Positions 40,168 to 48,851 of a stretch of 63,213 nucleotides of DNA are shown piece by piece (positions within the stretch are counted from its first letter, which is position 1; every line of letters begins with the position of its first letter). The stretch is from DATENM01 sp045807765 (GTDB lineage Bacteria; Acidobacteriota; Blastocatellia; UBA7656). Below the pieces are notes generated by a model that saw only the letters and a list, made by a program, of their open reading frames with translations, did not search any database and had not been told where the DNA came from. The translations under genes and the position numbers were made by a program. The stretch is taken from positions 1 through 63,213 of the forward strand of contig JBJMGU010000106.1 of NCBI GenBank assembly GCA_045807765.1, given 5' to 3'.

Positions 40168-42588
40168 ATGAGGAATCAGGATTGGCAATTGTGCTTCAAA
40201 GCGGCGCGCAGGCCGCTCGGCATAAGCTGGCTGTGGCTTTTCATCTTCCTCAGTCCGTTCTTTGCCGCCCGCAGTATTTCGGCGCAAGTGCTCGGCGATC
40301 CCATAGACATCAGCCATGACTTTCAGAAGATGGAGCAGGTCTACTTCGTCGGCAGCCGTGTCGTTAGCTTTGATCCGGCCACGGGGAGCGGAACGCTGCA
40401 ATGGGATAGATATCTGCGCGGCACGACGCTGTCATTCAACAAGGTGGATGTCACGTTGAACAAAGGCCGGGCGACGGAGTTTCCCGGCACCGAGTACGAC
40501 GAAAATCCGCAACTGCCATTCTCTTTGACCTTCATCAGCCCGCGCACCATCCGCCTGCGCCTCTCGACTCACGCGCCGACAATCACCGATGCGCCGTCGC
40601 TGATGCTCGCAGGCGAGCCCGCGCGTGATAACTCGTGGCGAGTGGCGCAAGATGATAAAGCGATCACCTACACCAGCGCCTACGGTCGCGTGGTGATCGT
40701 CAAGACCCCCTGGCACGTCGAATTCTATGACAACGCGGGCCGGCTGCTGACGCGCACGCAAAACATCAACGACCCGCACACCTACACCACCCCGATTCCT
40801 TTTTCGTTCATCCGCCGCGCCAGCGACCTGAGCCGCAGCGTCGCCGCAACCTTTCAGCTATCGCCCGACGAAAAGATCTTCGGCTGCGGCGAATCATTCA
40901 CGCGCCTGAACAAGCGCGGCCAGAAGGTTGTCGCCTACACGCGCGATGCGATGGGCGTGCAGAACGAGCTGATGTACAAGCCGATTCCCTTCTTCATGAG
41001 CAGCAACGGTTATGGCATGTTCGTTCATACCTCGACGCCGGTGACCTTTGATTTCGGCAAGAGCTACGACGCGCACAACGTTATCTATGACGGCGACGAG
41101 AACCTTGACCTCTTCATCTTTCTCGGCAGCCCGAAAGAGATTCTCTCGGAATACACCGCGCTTACGGGCCGCAGCCCGGTGCCGCCGCTCTGGTCATTCG
41201 GCCTGTGGATGAGTCGCATTACTTACAAAGCCGAAGACGAAGTGCGCGAGGTGGCGGCCAAACTCCGCCAGTATCGCATCCCGACCGACGTGATTCATCT
41301 GGACACCGGCTGGTTCGAGACCGACTGGCGCAGCAACTATCGCTTTTCGACTTCGCGCTTCCGCGACCCGGCCAAGATGATCAGCGACCTCAAACAGCAA
41401 GGCTTTCACATCAGCCTATGGCAGTACACCTACTTCACGCCGAAGAACGAGATTTACAAAGAAGCGGTAGATCATGGCTACGTCGTGCGTAACCAGAGCG
41501 GGGGGCTGCCGTTTGAAGACGCGGTGCTCGATTTCAGCAATCCGCAGACGGTGAAGTGGTATCAGGGACTGCTCGCCAACCTGCTGAAGATGGGCGTCGG
41601 CGTGATCAAAGCCGACTTCGGCGAAGGTGCGCCGGCCAACGGCCTTTATGCGTCGGGCCGCACGGGCTTTTACGAGCATAACCTCTACCCGCTGCGCTAT
41701 AACCAGGCTGTGGCCGAAATTACTAAACAGGTGACGGGCGACACGATCATCTGGGGGCGCAGCGCATGGGCCGGCAGTCAGCGTTATCCGCTGCACTGGG
41801 GCGGCGACGCCGAAAACACCGACTCGGCAATGGCCGCCGAATTGCGCGGCGGACTGTCGTTCGGGCTGTCGGGCTTTACCTATTGGAGCCACGACGCCGG
41901 CGGGTTTGTTGACCCGTCGCCGCGCGACCTCTATGGCCGCTGGTTGGCGATGGGCGCGCTGACCTCGCACACACGCACGCACGGCGCGCCGCCGAAAGAG
42001 CCGTGGGGTTATGACGAAGCGTTCGTTGATCAGTTCCGCCGCACGATTGAATTGAAGTACACGCTGATGCCTTACATCTACGCGCAGGCGGTGGATTCGT
42101 CTGCGCACGGCTATCCGATGTTGCGGACCTTGTTCTTTGAATTTCCCGACGACCCGACCGCATGGATGATTGAAGACCAGTATATGCTCGGCTCTGATCT
42201 GCTGGTCGCGCCGCTGATCGAAGCGGGCAACAGCCGCCGTGTCTACCTGCCGCCGGGCGCGTGGATCGATTACCAGAGCGGCAATGTCTATACGGGCGGC
42301 GGCTGGCATCAACTGACCGCCGGAGCGATTCCAATCATCCTGCTGGTCAAAAACCACGCGGTCATTCCACACGCCGCCGTCGCGCAGAACACCGCGGCGA
42401 TAGACTGGAAGAATATTGAGCTGCGCGTCTTCAGCACCGACACGTCGCAAGCGACGGGGCAGTTTGCGATGCCGCAGGGCAGTCTGCAAACGCTCAGGCT
42501 CGACAGCGCGGCGCAGGGCTTCGCGTTAAAAGACGACCCACTCAAAGGACGCGTGACCTGGCAGATCAAGCGCGTCGAGACAAAGTAG
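40168..42588 (+). CDS. Secreted glycoside hydrolase family 31 (alpha-xylosidase type)
   Basis: 806 residues; ATG 40168 with AGGAAAGG upstream. The signal region (LWLFIFLSPFFAARSISAQV) follows a basic start. An N-terminal beta-sandwich leads into the barrel. PLWSFGLWMSRITYK and DVIHLDTGWFET mark the active-site entry, IKADFGEGAP carries the nucleophile D483, and HWGGDAENTD the acid/base D547. This KxDFGE plus HWGGD arrangement is that of YicI-type alpha-xylosidases rather than alpha-glucosidases. Predicted to remove alpha-1,6-xylose from xyloglucan oligosaccharides in the periplasm or outside. Length is normal. A 20-bp inverted repeat follows the stop. Confidence 0.92.
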   Translation: MRNQDWQLCFKAARRPLGISWLWLFIFLSPFFAARSISAQVLGDPIDISHDFQKMEQVYFVGSRVVSFDPATGSGTLQWDRYLRGTTLSFNKVDVTLNKGRATEFPGTEYDENPQLPFSLTFISPRTIRLRLSTHAPTITDAPSLMLAGEPARDNSWRVAQDDKAITYTSAYGRVVIVKTPWHVEFYDNAGRLLTRTQNINDPHTYTTPIPFSFIRRASDLSRSVAATFQLSPDEKIFGCGESFTRLNKRGQKVVAYTRDAMGVQNELMYKPIPFFMSSNGYGMFVHTSTPVTFDFGKSYDAHNVIYDGDENLDLFIFLGSPKEILSEYTALTGRSPVPPLWSFGLWMSRITYKAEDEVREVAAKLRQYRIPTDVIHLDTGWFETDWRSNYRFSTSRFRDPAKMISDLKQQGFHISLWQYTYFTPKNEIYKEAVDHGYVVRNQSGGLPFEDAVLDFSNPQTVKWYQGLLANLLKMGVGVIKADFGEGAPANGLYASGRTGFYEHNLYPLRYNQAVAEITKQVTGDTIIWGRSAWAGSQRYPLHWGGDAENTDSAMAAELRGGLSFGLSGFTYWSHDAGGFVDPSPRDLYGRWLAMGALTSHTRTHGAPPKEPWGYDEAFVDQFRRTIELKYTLMPYIYAQAVDSSAHGYPMLRTLFFEFPDDPTAWMIEDQYMLGSDLLVAPLIEAGNSRRVYLPPGAWIDYQSGNVYTGGGWHQLTAGAIPIILLVKNHAVIPHAAVAQNTAAIDWKNIELRVFSTDTSQATGQFAMPQGSLQTLRLDSAAQGFALKDDPLKGRVTWQIKRVETK

Positions 42589-42594
42589 GAAAGA

Positions 42595-42672
42595 AACCAC
42601 AGATGAACACAGATAAACACAGATAGAGAATCTTCTCTGCTTATCCGTGTTCATCTGTGTTCATCTGTGGTT
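42595..42672. repeat. Imperfect palindrome built of AACACAGATGA-type units
   Basis: The 20-base arm AACCACAGATGAACACAGAT (42595-42614) is perfectly complementary to 42653-42672. The inner parts are also nearly complementary, giving a hairpin of about 35 bp around TCTTCTC. It lies directly between the GH31 stop and the GH97 ribosome binding site. A related element follows the amidohydrolase gene at 60548-60634. Confidence 0.8.
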
Positions 42673-42699
42673 CCATTTCTCCGTTCGTAAGGAGGCAAT

Positions 42700-44715
42700 G
42701 TGTTGCGGAGATGCTCAATTCTTTTGCTTTTGTTTGTATTCGCTCTCATATGCGGCAAGGCGTCGGCGCAGTCCGAAAACCTGCCGCTGAAGCTGCTGTC
42801 GCCCGACGGGCAGCTCGAAGTCATGGTGGCGCTCAACAGCGAAGGCGCGCCGGTCTACTCCGTGAGCTACCGCAACCAGCCGGTGATCGTCCCATCAACG
42901 CTCGGCCTGGAGTTCAAGCAGGGCGGCTTACTGTCAAAGAACCTGCGCGTCACCGCCACGCGGCGCGACGCGCACGACGAAACTTATTCGCTCGTCGTCG
43001 GCAAGGCGCGGCAGGCACGCGACCATTACAACGAGTTGGTCATCTTGCTCGAAGAGGCGCGAGCGCCGCAGCGTAAGCTAGACCTCATTTTCCGGGCTTA
43101 TGACGACGGCGCGGCGTTCCGCTACCGGCTGCCTGCGCAAGCGGCGTTGACTGATTTCGAGATCGCCGCCGAGCGCAGCCAGTTCCGCTTTCCGACCGAC
43201 CTGCCGTGCTGGGCTTTGCAGCGCGACAGCTTCTCGACCAGCTACGAAGGCGAGTACGACCGCTTGACGCTGAACCGCATCAGCACGGGCGCCATCATCG
43301 GCCTGCCGCTGGTCGTGCAGATGCGCGATGAAGCGACGACCGTCGCCCTCTCGGAAGCCGACCTTGACGATTACGCCGGCCTGTACTTCACAGGCTTGAA
43401 CAATGGCTATGGCGTCCAGAGCCGCCTGTCGCCGCGCAAAGACGACGCCGGCATCAGTGTGCGCGGCCACGCGAAAGGCGATGGCTTCCGCACGCCCTGG
43501 CGCGTCGTGATGGTCGCGAGCCAGCCGGGCAAGTTGATCGAGTCATTGCTGATCCTGAATCTCAACCCGCCGAACGCGATAGGCGATGCGTCGTGGGTGA
43601 GGCCCGGCAAGGCGGCGTGGGACTGGTGGTCCGGCCCCGTCGCCCAGGGCGTCAAGCAGGTGGGGATGAACAACGAGACGATGAAGTATTACATCGATTT
43701 CGCCTCGGAGTTCGGCCTCGAATACATGCTCATTGACGCCGGCTGGTACACGCCGGTCGCCTGGGGGCCGAACGCCGACTTGAAGGCCGACATCACGAAG
43801 ACCGTGCCGGCCATCAACCTGCCGGAGCTGGTCGAGTACGCGCGCTCGCGCGGGGTCGGCGTCTGGGTCTGGTTGAACTGGGTGCCGGCGAACAACCAGA
43901 TGGACACGGCGTTCCCTTACTATGAAAAGCTCGGCATCAAGGGCGTGAAGGTGGATTTCATGGACCGCGATGATCAAGAGATGGTCGCCTTCTACCACCG
44001 CATCTTGAAGACGGCGGCGGCGCATCATTTAATGGTGGACCTGCACGGCGCGTACAAGCCGACGGGACTCGCGCGCACCTACCCGAACTACATCACCCAG
44101 GAAGGCGTGATGGGCGCGGAGTACAACAAGTGGTCGGCGCGCGTCACGGCGACGCACAACCTGACGCTGCCGTTCACGCGCATGCTGCTGGGGCCGATGG
44201 ATTACACGCCGGGCGGCTTTCGTAACGCGACGCGCCAGGAGTTCAAGATTCAAAACACTGGCCCGCAGGTGATGACGACGCGCGGCCAGCAGCTAGCGAT
44301 GTACGTAGTGTATGAGAGCCCGTTCGCCTGCGTTTCCGATAGCCCTGACGCTTATCGCAATCAACCCGGCTCGGCGTTCCTCAAAGTCGTGCCGACGAGC
44401 TGGGACGAAACGCGCGTGCTCGGCGGCGAGATCGGCCAGTTCATCGTCATCGCCCGCCGCCGCGATCAGGTCTGGTACGTCGGCGCGATGACCAACGAGC
44501 AGGCACGTGAGGTTCAGGTGCCGCTCGACTTCCTCGGCAGCGGCACCTATCACCTTGCTGGCTTCGTGGATGGCGTGAAGCCGACGGACGTTCGCCGGCT
44601 CACGGAGACCGTCACCGGCGGCAGGCTGCTTACGACCGGCAGGCGCAACGGCGCGGACCATCTCCGTATCAAACTCGCGTCAGGCGGCGGCTGCGTGCTG
44701 CGGTTCGAGCCGTAG
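42700..44715 (+). CDS. Glycoside hydrolase family 97 (alpha-galactosidase/alpha-glucosidase)
   Basis: 671 residues; GTG start at 42700 following GGAGG (the ATG two bases earlier is out of frame). Signal peptide SILLLLFVFALICGKASAQ. The N-terminal beta-super-sandwich (LLSPDGQLEVMVALNSEG, then YDDGAAFRYRLP) is typical of the family. The barrel contains KAAWDWWSGPVAQG, MLIDAGWYTPVAWGP, GVGVWVWLNWVPA, and GVKVDFMDRDDQEMV. An Asp (D419) stands where inverting members have Glu, which points to the retaining branch (alpha-galactosidase type). YITQEGVMGAEYNKW probably holds the acid/base Glu. The C-terminal beta-domain is complete. Part of the GH31-GH97-GH42 row; likely acts on alpha-linked side-chain sugars. 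Confidence 0.9.
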   Translation: MLRRCSILLLLFVFALICGKASAQSENLPLKLLSPDGQLEVMVALNSEGAPVYSVSYRNQPVIVPSTLGLEFKQGGLLSKNLRVTATRRDAHDETYSLVVGKARQARDHYNELVILLEEARAPQRKLDLIFRAYDDGAAFRYRLPAQAALTDFEIAAERSQFRFPTDLPCWALQRDSFSTSYEGEYDRLTLNRISTGAIIGLPLVVQMRDEATTVALSEADLDDYAGLYFTGLNNGYGVQSRLSPRKDDAGISVRGHAKGDGFRTPWRVVMVASQPGKLIESLLILNLNPPNAIGDASWVRPGKAAWDWWSGPVAQGVKQVGMNNETMKYYIDFASEFGLEYMLIDAGWYTPVAWGPNADLKADITKTVPAINLPELVEYARSRGVGVWVWLNWVPANNQMDTAFPYYEKLGIKGVKVDFMDRDDQEMVAFYHRILKTAAAHHLMVDLHGAYKPTGLARTYPNYITQEGVMGAEYNKWSARVTATHNLTLPFTRMLLGPMDYTPGGFRNATRQEFKIQNTGPQVMTTRGQQLAMYVVYESPFACVSDSPDAYRNQPGSAFLKVVPTSWDETRVLGGEIGQFIVIARRRDQVWYVGAMTNEQAREVQVPLDFLGSGTYHLAGFVDGVKPTDVRRLTETVTGGRLLTTGRRNGADHLRIKLASGGGCVLRFEP

Positions 44716-44742
44716 TTTGATTTACAAACGGATTAATCAACG

Positions 44743-46848
44743 ATGAATAGCTTCCGCTTCTCGACGCCGCTCAGGCTAATCTTGATCGCTGCTTTGGCGA
44801 TACCGCTGCTCGCGTTGCCGCTGCGGGCGATGGAGTCACCAGCGCATTTCTTTCCGGCGAAAGACCTGATGCCGGTGGGGGTTTATTACTACCCCGAACA
44901 CTGGCCGCGTGAGCAGTGGGAGCGTGACTTCGCCAAGATAGAAACGATGGGTTTCGAGTTCGTCCACATGGGCGAATTCGCCTGGGCAATGATGGAGCCC
45001 GAAGAGGGCCGCTTCGATTTCGCATGGCTCGACCGCGCCATAGAAATAGCCGCTCGCCATCATCTGCGCGTCATCCTCTGCACGCCGACGCCATGCCCGC
45101 CAGCCTGGATGGGCGAGAAGTACCCGCAAACTTTTCTAGTCGGCACAGATGGGCGACAGCGCGAGCATGGCTCGCGCGGCAACAACGCGCTGAACGATCC
45201 GACTTATCTGCGACTGAGCGAGCGCATCATCAACGAAATGGCACGACGCTACGGCCATCACCCGGCGGTGTGGGGCTGGCAGCTCGACAACGAGCCGATA
45301 GCGCAGCCCGATTACAGCCCGTCGGCGCAGCAAGCCTTCCGCGACTGGCTGAAGGCGCGCTACCGAACGGTTGAGGTGTTGAACCGTGAATGGGGCGCGG
45401 CCTTTTGGAGCTTGCAATACAATCGCTTCGAACAGGTACGCATCCCCAACCCAACTTATCTTTATGGTGTCAGTCCGCATGCGATGCTCGACTTTCGCCG
45501 CTTCACCGCCGATCAGACCGGGTGCTTTTTGAATCAACAAGCAGCGTGGCTGCGCAAGCAGATCACGGTGACGCAGTGGATTACGACTAACTACATCGTC
45601 AACATCGGCAGCGCCGACCCGCGCCGCTCGACCGATCTGGACTTCGTCTCGTTCACGCTTTATCCGGTGAGCGGCGGCCACAACCTTGGGGCGGAAGGCT
45701 TTCGCCTCGGCTGGCAGGACGGTATGGCGTTTGGTGGTTCTTATTACCGTCCTGTCAAAGGCGTCACAGGGGTGATGGAGTTGCAGCCCGGACAGGTCAA
45801 CTGGGCGCGCATCAATCCGCAGCCCGAGCCCGGCGTTGTGCGGATGTGGCTCTGGCATGCGTTCGCGAGCGGCTGCTCGTTCGCCTGCACCTATCGCTTC
45901 CGCCAGCCGCTCTATGGTAGCGAGCAATATCATTATGGCATCATCGGCCCGGACGGCGTGACGCCATCAGTCGGCGGCCTGGAGTACAGCCAGGTCACGC
46001 GCGAGATGCGCGAGTTGCGCGGCAAGTTCGATGCTTCTGCAAAACCGCCTGCTGATTATTTGGCGCGGCAGACCGGCATCCTCTGGAATCACGAGAATCT
46101 CTGGAACATCGATCAGCAAAAACAGACGGCGCTGTGGGACACCTGGGGCCACACGTTTCGTTACCTGGAGATCGTTAAGAGCCTGGGCGCGCCGCTCCAG
46201 TTCATCAGCGAGGCCGACGATTTTGCGAACTACCCGGTGCTGATTGCGCCGGCTTATCAACTGATTGATGAAGCGCTGGTGCGCAAGTGGACACGTTACG
46301 TCGAGCAGGGTGGGCATCTCGTCTTGACCTGTCGCACCGGTCAGAAGAAACGCAATGGCCAGTTGTGGGAAGCGCGATGGGCCGAGCCGATCTACGGGCT
46401 CGTCGGCGCCGAGATTCCTTTCTTCGATCTATTGCTCGATGACGGCAAAGGCGAAGTTGAGATGAGCGGCGCGACTTATCCGTGGAATACCTGGGCCGAT
46501 GTCTTGAAGCCGCTGGCGGGTACGGAGACGCTGGCGAAGTATGCGAACCAGTTTTACGCCGGCCAGTCGGCGGTGACTTATCGCCGGCTTGGCAAAGGCA
46601 GCGTGACTTATATCGGCGTGCATACAAATGATGGCCGGCTGGAAAAAGCCGTGCTAAAGGAAGTCTTCAAGCGCGCTGGCATCGCAACGGCGAACTACCC
46701 GGAAGGCGTTTACGTGGATTGGCGCGATGGCTTCTGGGTGGCGGTAAATTATTCGTCGCGCCCTGCGCAGTTGCCGCTGCCTGCCAGCGCGGAAGTATTG
46801 ATGGGCCGTAATCCCTTGAAACCGGCTGATGTGCTGATCTGGCGATGA
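44743..46848 (+). CDS. Secreted glycoside hydrolase family 42 beta-galactosidase
   Basis: 701 residues, starting 27 bases after GH97. Signal peptide LILIAALAIPLLALPLRAM. The catalytic barrel begins MPVGVYYYPEHWPREQWERD, a standard GH42 opening, and holds the acid/base in WQLDNEPIAQP (E184) and the nucleophile in GVMELQPGQVNW (E346). The trimerisation (glutamine-amidotransferase-like) domain follows with PVLIAPAYQLIDEALV and GHLVLTCRTGQKKRNG. A short beta C-domain ends the protein. It cleaves terminal beta-galactose, for example from galactan or xyloglucan side chains. Export is unusual for GH42, but the leader is clear. Confidence 0.92.
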   Translation: MNSFRFSTPLRLILIAALAIPLLALPLRAMESPAHFFPAKDLMPVGVYYYPEHWPREQWERDFAKIETMGFEFVHMGEFAWAMMEPEEGRFDFAWLDRAIEIAARHHLRVILCTPTPCPPAWMGEKYPQTFLVGTDGRQREHGSRGNNALNDPTYLRLSERIINEMARRYGHHPAVWGWQLDNEPIAQPDYSPSAQQAFRDWLKARYRTVEVLNREWGAAFWSLQYNRFEQVRIPNPTYLYGVSPHAMLDFRRFTADQTGCFLNQQAAWLRKQITVTQWITTNYIVNIGSADPRRSTDLDFVSFTLYPVSGGHNLGAEGFRLGWQDGMAFGGSYYRPVKGVTGVMELQPGQVNWARINPQPEPGVVRMWLWHAFASGCSFACTYRFRQPLYGSEQYHYGIIGPDGVTPSVGGLEYSQVTREMRELRGKFDASAKPPADYLARQTGILWNHENLWNIDQQKQTALWDTWGHTFRYLEIVKSLGAPLQFISEADDFANYPVLIAPAYQLIDEALVRKWTRYVEQGGHLVLTCRTGQKKRNGQLWEARWAEPIYGLVGAEIPFFDLLLDDGKGEVEMSGATYPWNTWADVLKPLAGTETLAKYANQFYAGQSAVTYRRLGKGSVTYIGVHTNDGRLEKAVLKEVFKRAGIATANYPEGVYVDWRDGFWVAVNYSSRPAQLPLPASAEVLMGRNPLKPADVLIWR

Positions 46849-46902
46849 GCCGTTCAGCCATGCTGAATTGAAGTGACGGCGCACAGCCGGTAGACTTGAT
46901 AT

Positions 46903-47940
46903 ATGCACGAGCCGTCTTATGTCCGTTTGCTAGAAAGTGGCGAGCTAGAGCAGCGCGTCGAGGCGTTGATGGAGATGCTGCGCGTCTGTCGCATCTGCCC
47001 GCGTGATTGCGACGTCAACCGCCTCGATAATGAAGTCGCCGCCTGTTACTCCGGTTTGCTGCCAATCGTTTCAACCTACACGCCGCACTTCGGCGAAGAG
47101 CCGGCGCTCGTAGGCACACACGGCGCCGGCAATGTCTTTCTGGGACTCTGTAACCTGCGCTGCGTCTACTGCCAGAATCATCAGATCAGTCAGACCTTCA
47201 AGGCACAGCGCGCCAACGAAGTCAGCTTCGAGCGGTTGGCCGACATCTTTCTTGAACTCCAATCACGCGGCTGCCACAACATCAACTGGGTATCGCCAAC
47301 GCACTTCGCCTCGCAGCTGGCAAAGTCGCTGCTGATTGCCGCCGAGCGCGGCCTGCGGCTGCCTGTAGTCTACAATACAAATACCTACGATGCGGTCGAA
47401 GCGCTTCGCCTGCTCGATGGCGTCGTTGACATTTACCTGCCGGACTTGAAATACAGTGACGACGAGGCGGGCCGCGAATACTCGAAGGTCACCGAGTACG
47501 TCAGGCATTCGCGCGCCGCGATCAAAGAGATGTTTCGTCAGGTTGGCGATACCCTTGAATATGGCGCAGACGGCTTGCTCAAGCGCGGCCTGATTATTCG
47601 TCTGCTGGTGCTGCCCAACGACATCGCCGGCATCCAGGAATCGTTGCGCTGGATACGCGACGAGCTGTCGCCGCGCGTCACCATCAGCCTGATGGCGCAA
47701 TACTTCCCGACCAACAAAGTGGAGCTCGACCGTTACCCGCTGATCTCGCGCAAGATTCGTTTCAACGAATGGCTGACGGCCATCGAGCAGATGGAAGCCT
47801 TAGGGATGGAAGAAGGCTGGATGCAGGATTTCGAGTCGGCGTCGGAATACTACCGCCCGGACTTCGGAGACGAAAAGACGCCCTTTAAAGACATCGCAGA
47901 CTTTCAGACAGATGTTAACGACAACCACGCTGCCGATTAA
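46903..47940 (+). CDS. Radical SAM protein, PflX-like (COG1313 type)
   Basis: 345 residues; ATG 46903 without a strong ribosome binding site. The N-terminus has CRICPRDC (C29, C32, C36), a cluster seen in this subfamily before the barrel. The radical SAM motif is LCNLRCVYCQN (C83, C87, C90), which binds the [4Fe-4S] cluster. YNTNTYDAVEAL and IYLPDLKYSDDEAGREYSKV are barrel strands and SAM-binding segments. It resembles pyruvate formate-lyase activating enzyme relatives of unknown substrate. No partner glycyl-radical enzyme is present in the window, so the substrate cannot be named. Length normal. Confidence 0.88.
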   Translation: MHEPSYVRLLESGELEQRVEALMEMLRVCRICPRDCDVNRLDNEVAACYSGLLPIVSTYTPHFGEEPALVGTHGAGNVFLGLCNLRCVYCQNHQISQTFKAQRANEVSFERLADIFLELQSRGCHNINWVSPTHFASQLAKSLLIAAERGLRLPVVYNTNTYDAVEALRLLDGVVDIYLPDLKYSDDEAGREYSKVTEYVRHSRAAIKEMFRQVGDTLEYGADGLLKRGLIIRLLVLPNDIAGIQESLRWIRDELSPRVTISLMAQYFPTNKVELDRYPLISRKIRFNEWLTAIEQMEALGMEEGWMQDFESASEYYRPDFGDEKTPFKDIADFQTDVNDNHAAD

Positions 47941-47991
47941 TCCCGCCATTGATGCCGCCGCGGATTTTGCAAGCCATCGCCTGCAACGCGA

Positions 47992-48753
47992 TTAGCGATT
48001 CATGCCCACCGCTGCATGCGCCATGCGTGTGGCGGCTTCGCTGCGAAAATGGCGCGGGTCGTACCACAGATAGGTGTTGCTGCTGTAGTACAGGAAACCT
48101 GCGGCGTCGGCCAGCGTCATCTGAATTACATCACCGCGCAAGGGCGGTGTCGGGCCTTTGATAGCGGCAAGCGCGGCGCGGCGCGGCGCGGCGTGGAAAG
48201 GATTGCCAGCGGCGTTTTTGAGCAGGATGGTTTGCCGCGCTTCCGGGTCGCGCCAGCCCTGCGGCCCATAGCCGTGAATAATAGCGAGCAGCAAGGTATC
48301 GCCTGCGGTGATGACGGGCCGCGCCGGCAGTTCTTCGCGCTTCACGGCCATAACCGCGGGCGGCAGCGTCGCCGATAGCGGGTCGCGAATTCTCCAGGAC
48401 GCGACGTCGCTGTTCAACTCTTCAAGCAGGTCTTTGACCGGCTCAACGATTACGGCAATGTCTTGCGCCTGATCGCCGTTGAAGTCGCCAACGGCGAAGC
48501 AGGGCGCACCATCTTCCTTTACCCGCACCGCATCTTTGTAGACGCGCGCGATGGCGGCGCGCACCTCTATCGGCGTCGGGGCTGGTAAGTTGGCCGGTGT
48601 CGGCGCGGGCGGCGGAGCCGGCGGCAGCGGAGTGATTGCCGGTGTTTCGGGCGTGGTCGGCGGCGTTTCTGTCTGCGACGGCTTTGCGCAAGCCGCTAAC
48701 AGCGCGACCAGCGCCACAACCAGATACAGGCGCAGGTAAAGCGATCTTTTCAT
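47992..48753 (-). CDS. Lipoprotein of unknown function
   Basis: 253 residues. The N-terminus MKRSLYLRLYLVVALVALLAAC is a lipoprotein signal with Cys22 as the lipidated residue. A 40-residue Pro/Thr/Ala linker follows. The globular part has CFAVGDFNGDQAQDIAVIV, a single FG-GAP/VCBS-style calcium loop, then beta strands such as TLLLAIIHGYGPQGW. No catalytic motif. It follows the di-haem cytochrome gene on the same strand (98 bases apart, with a hairpin between), so it may be part of the same message. Probably an outer- or inner-membrane-anchored periplasmic protein. Confidence 0.75.
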   Translation of the reverse strand: MKRSLYLRLYLVVALVALLAACAKPSQTETPPTTPETPAITPLPPAPPPAPTPANLPAPTPIEVRAAIARVYKDAVRVKEDGAPCFAVGDFNGDQAQDIAVIVEPVKDLLEELNSDVASWRIRDPLSATLPPAVMAVKREELPARPVITAGDTLLLAIIHGYGPQGWRDPEARQTILLKNAAGNPFHAAPRRAALAAIKGPTPPLRGDVIQMTLADAAGFLYYSSNTYLWYDPRHFRSEAATRMAHAAVGMNR

Positions 48754-48808
48754 GGCTTGCAGGTTCCTCCCTGGTGGCTCGTTACCTGATTGACCGTTGA
48801 GGGTGGCA

Positions 48809-48841
48809 GTGCGCCCGGCGAGACACTTTCACCGGGCGCAC
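48809..48841 (-). terminator. 10-bp hairpin between cytochrome and lipoprotein genes
   Basis: GTGCGCCCGG (48809-48818) pairs perfectly with CCGGGCGCAC (48832-48841) across a 13-base loop, a few bases after the cytochrome stop codon (48852) on the minus strand. No T-run follows, so it may attenuate rather than terminate. Confidence 0.45.
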
Positions 48842-48851
48842 CGATTGAGGA

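Noticed and set aside
42595..42672. CRISPR array
   Set aside because: Units are palindromic and without regular unique spacers, and no cas gene is in the window.
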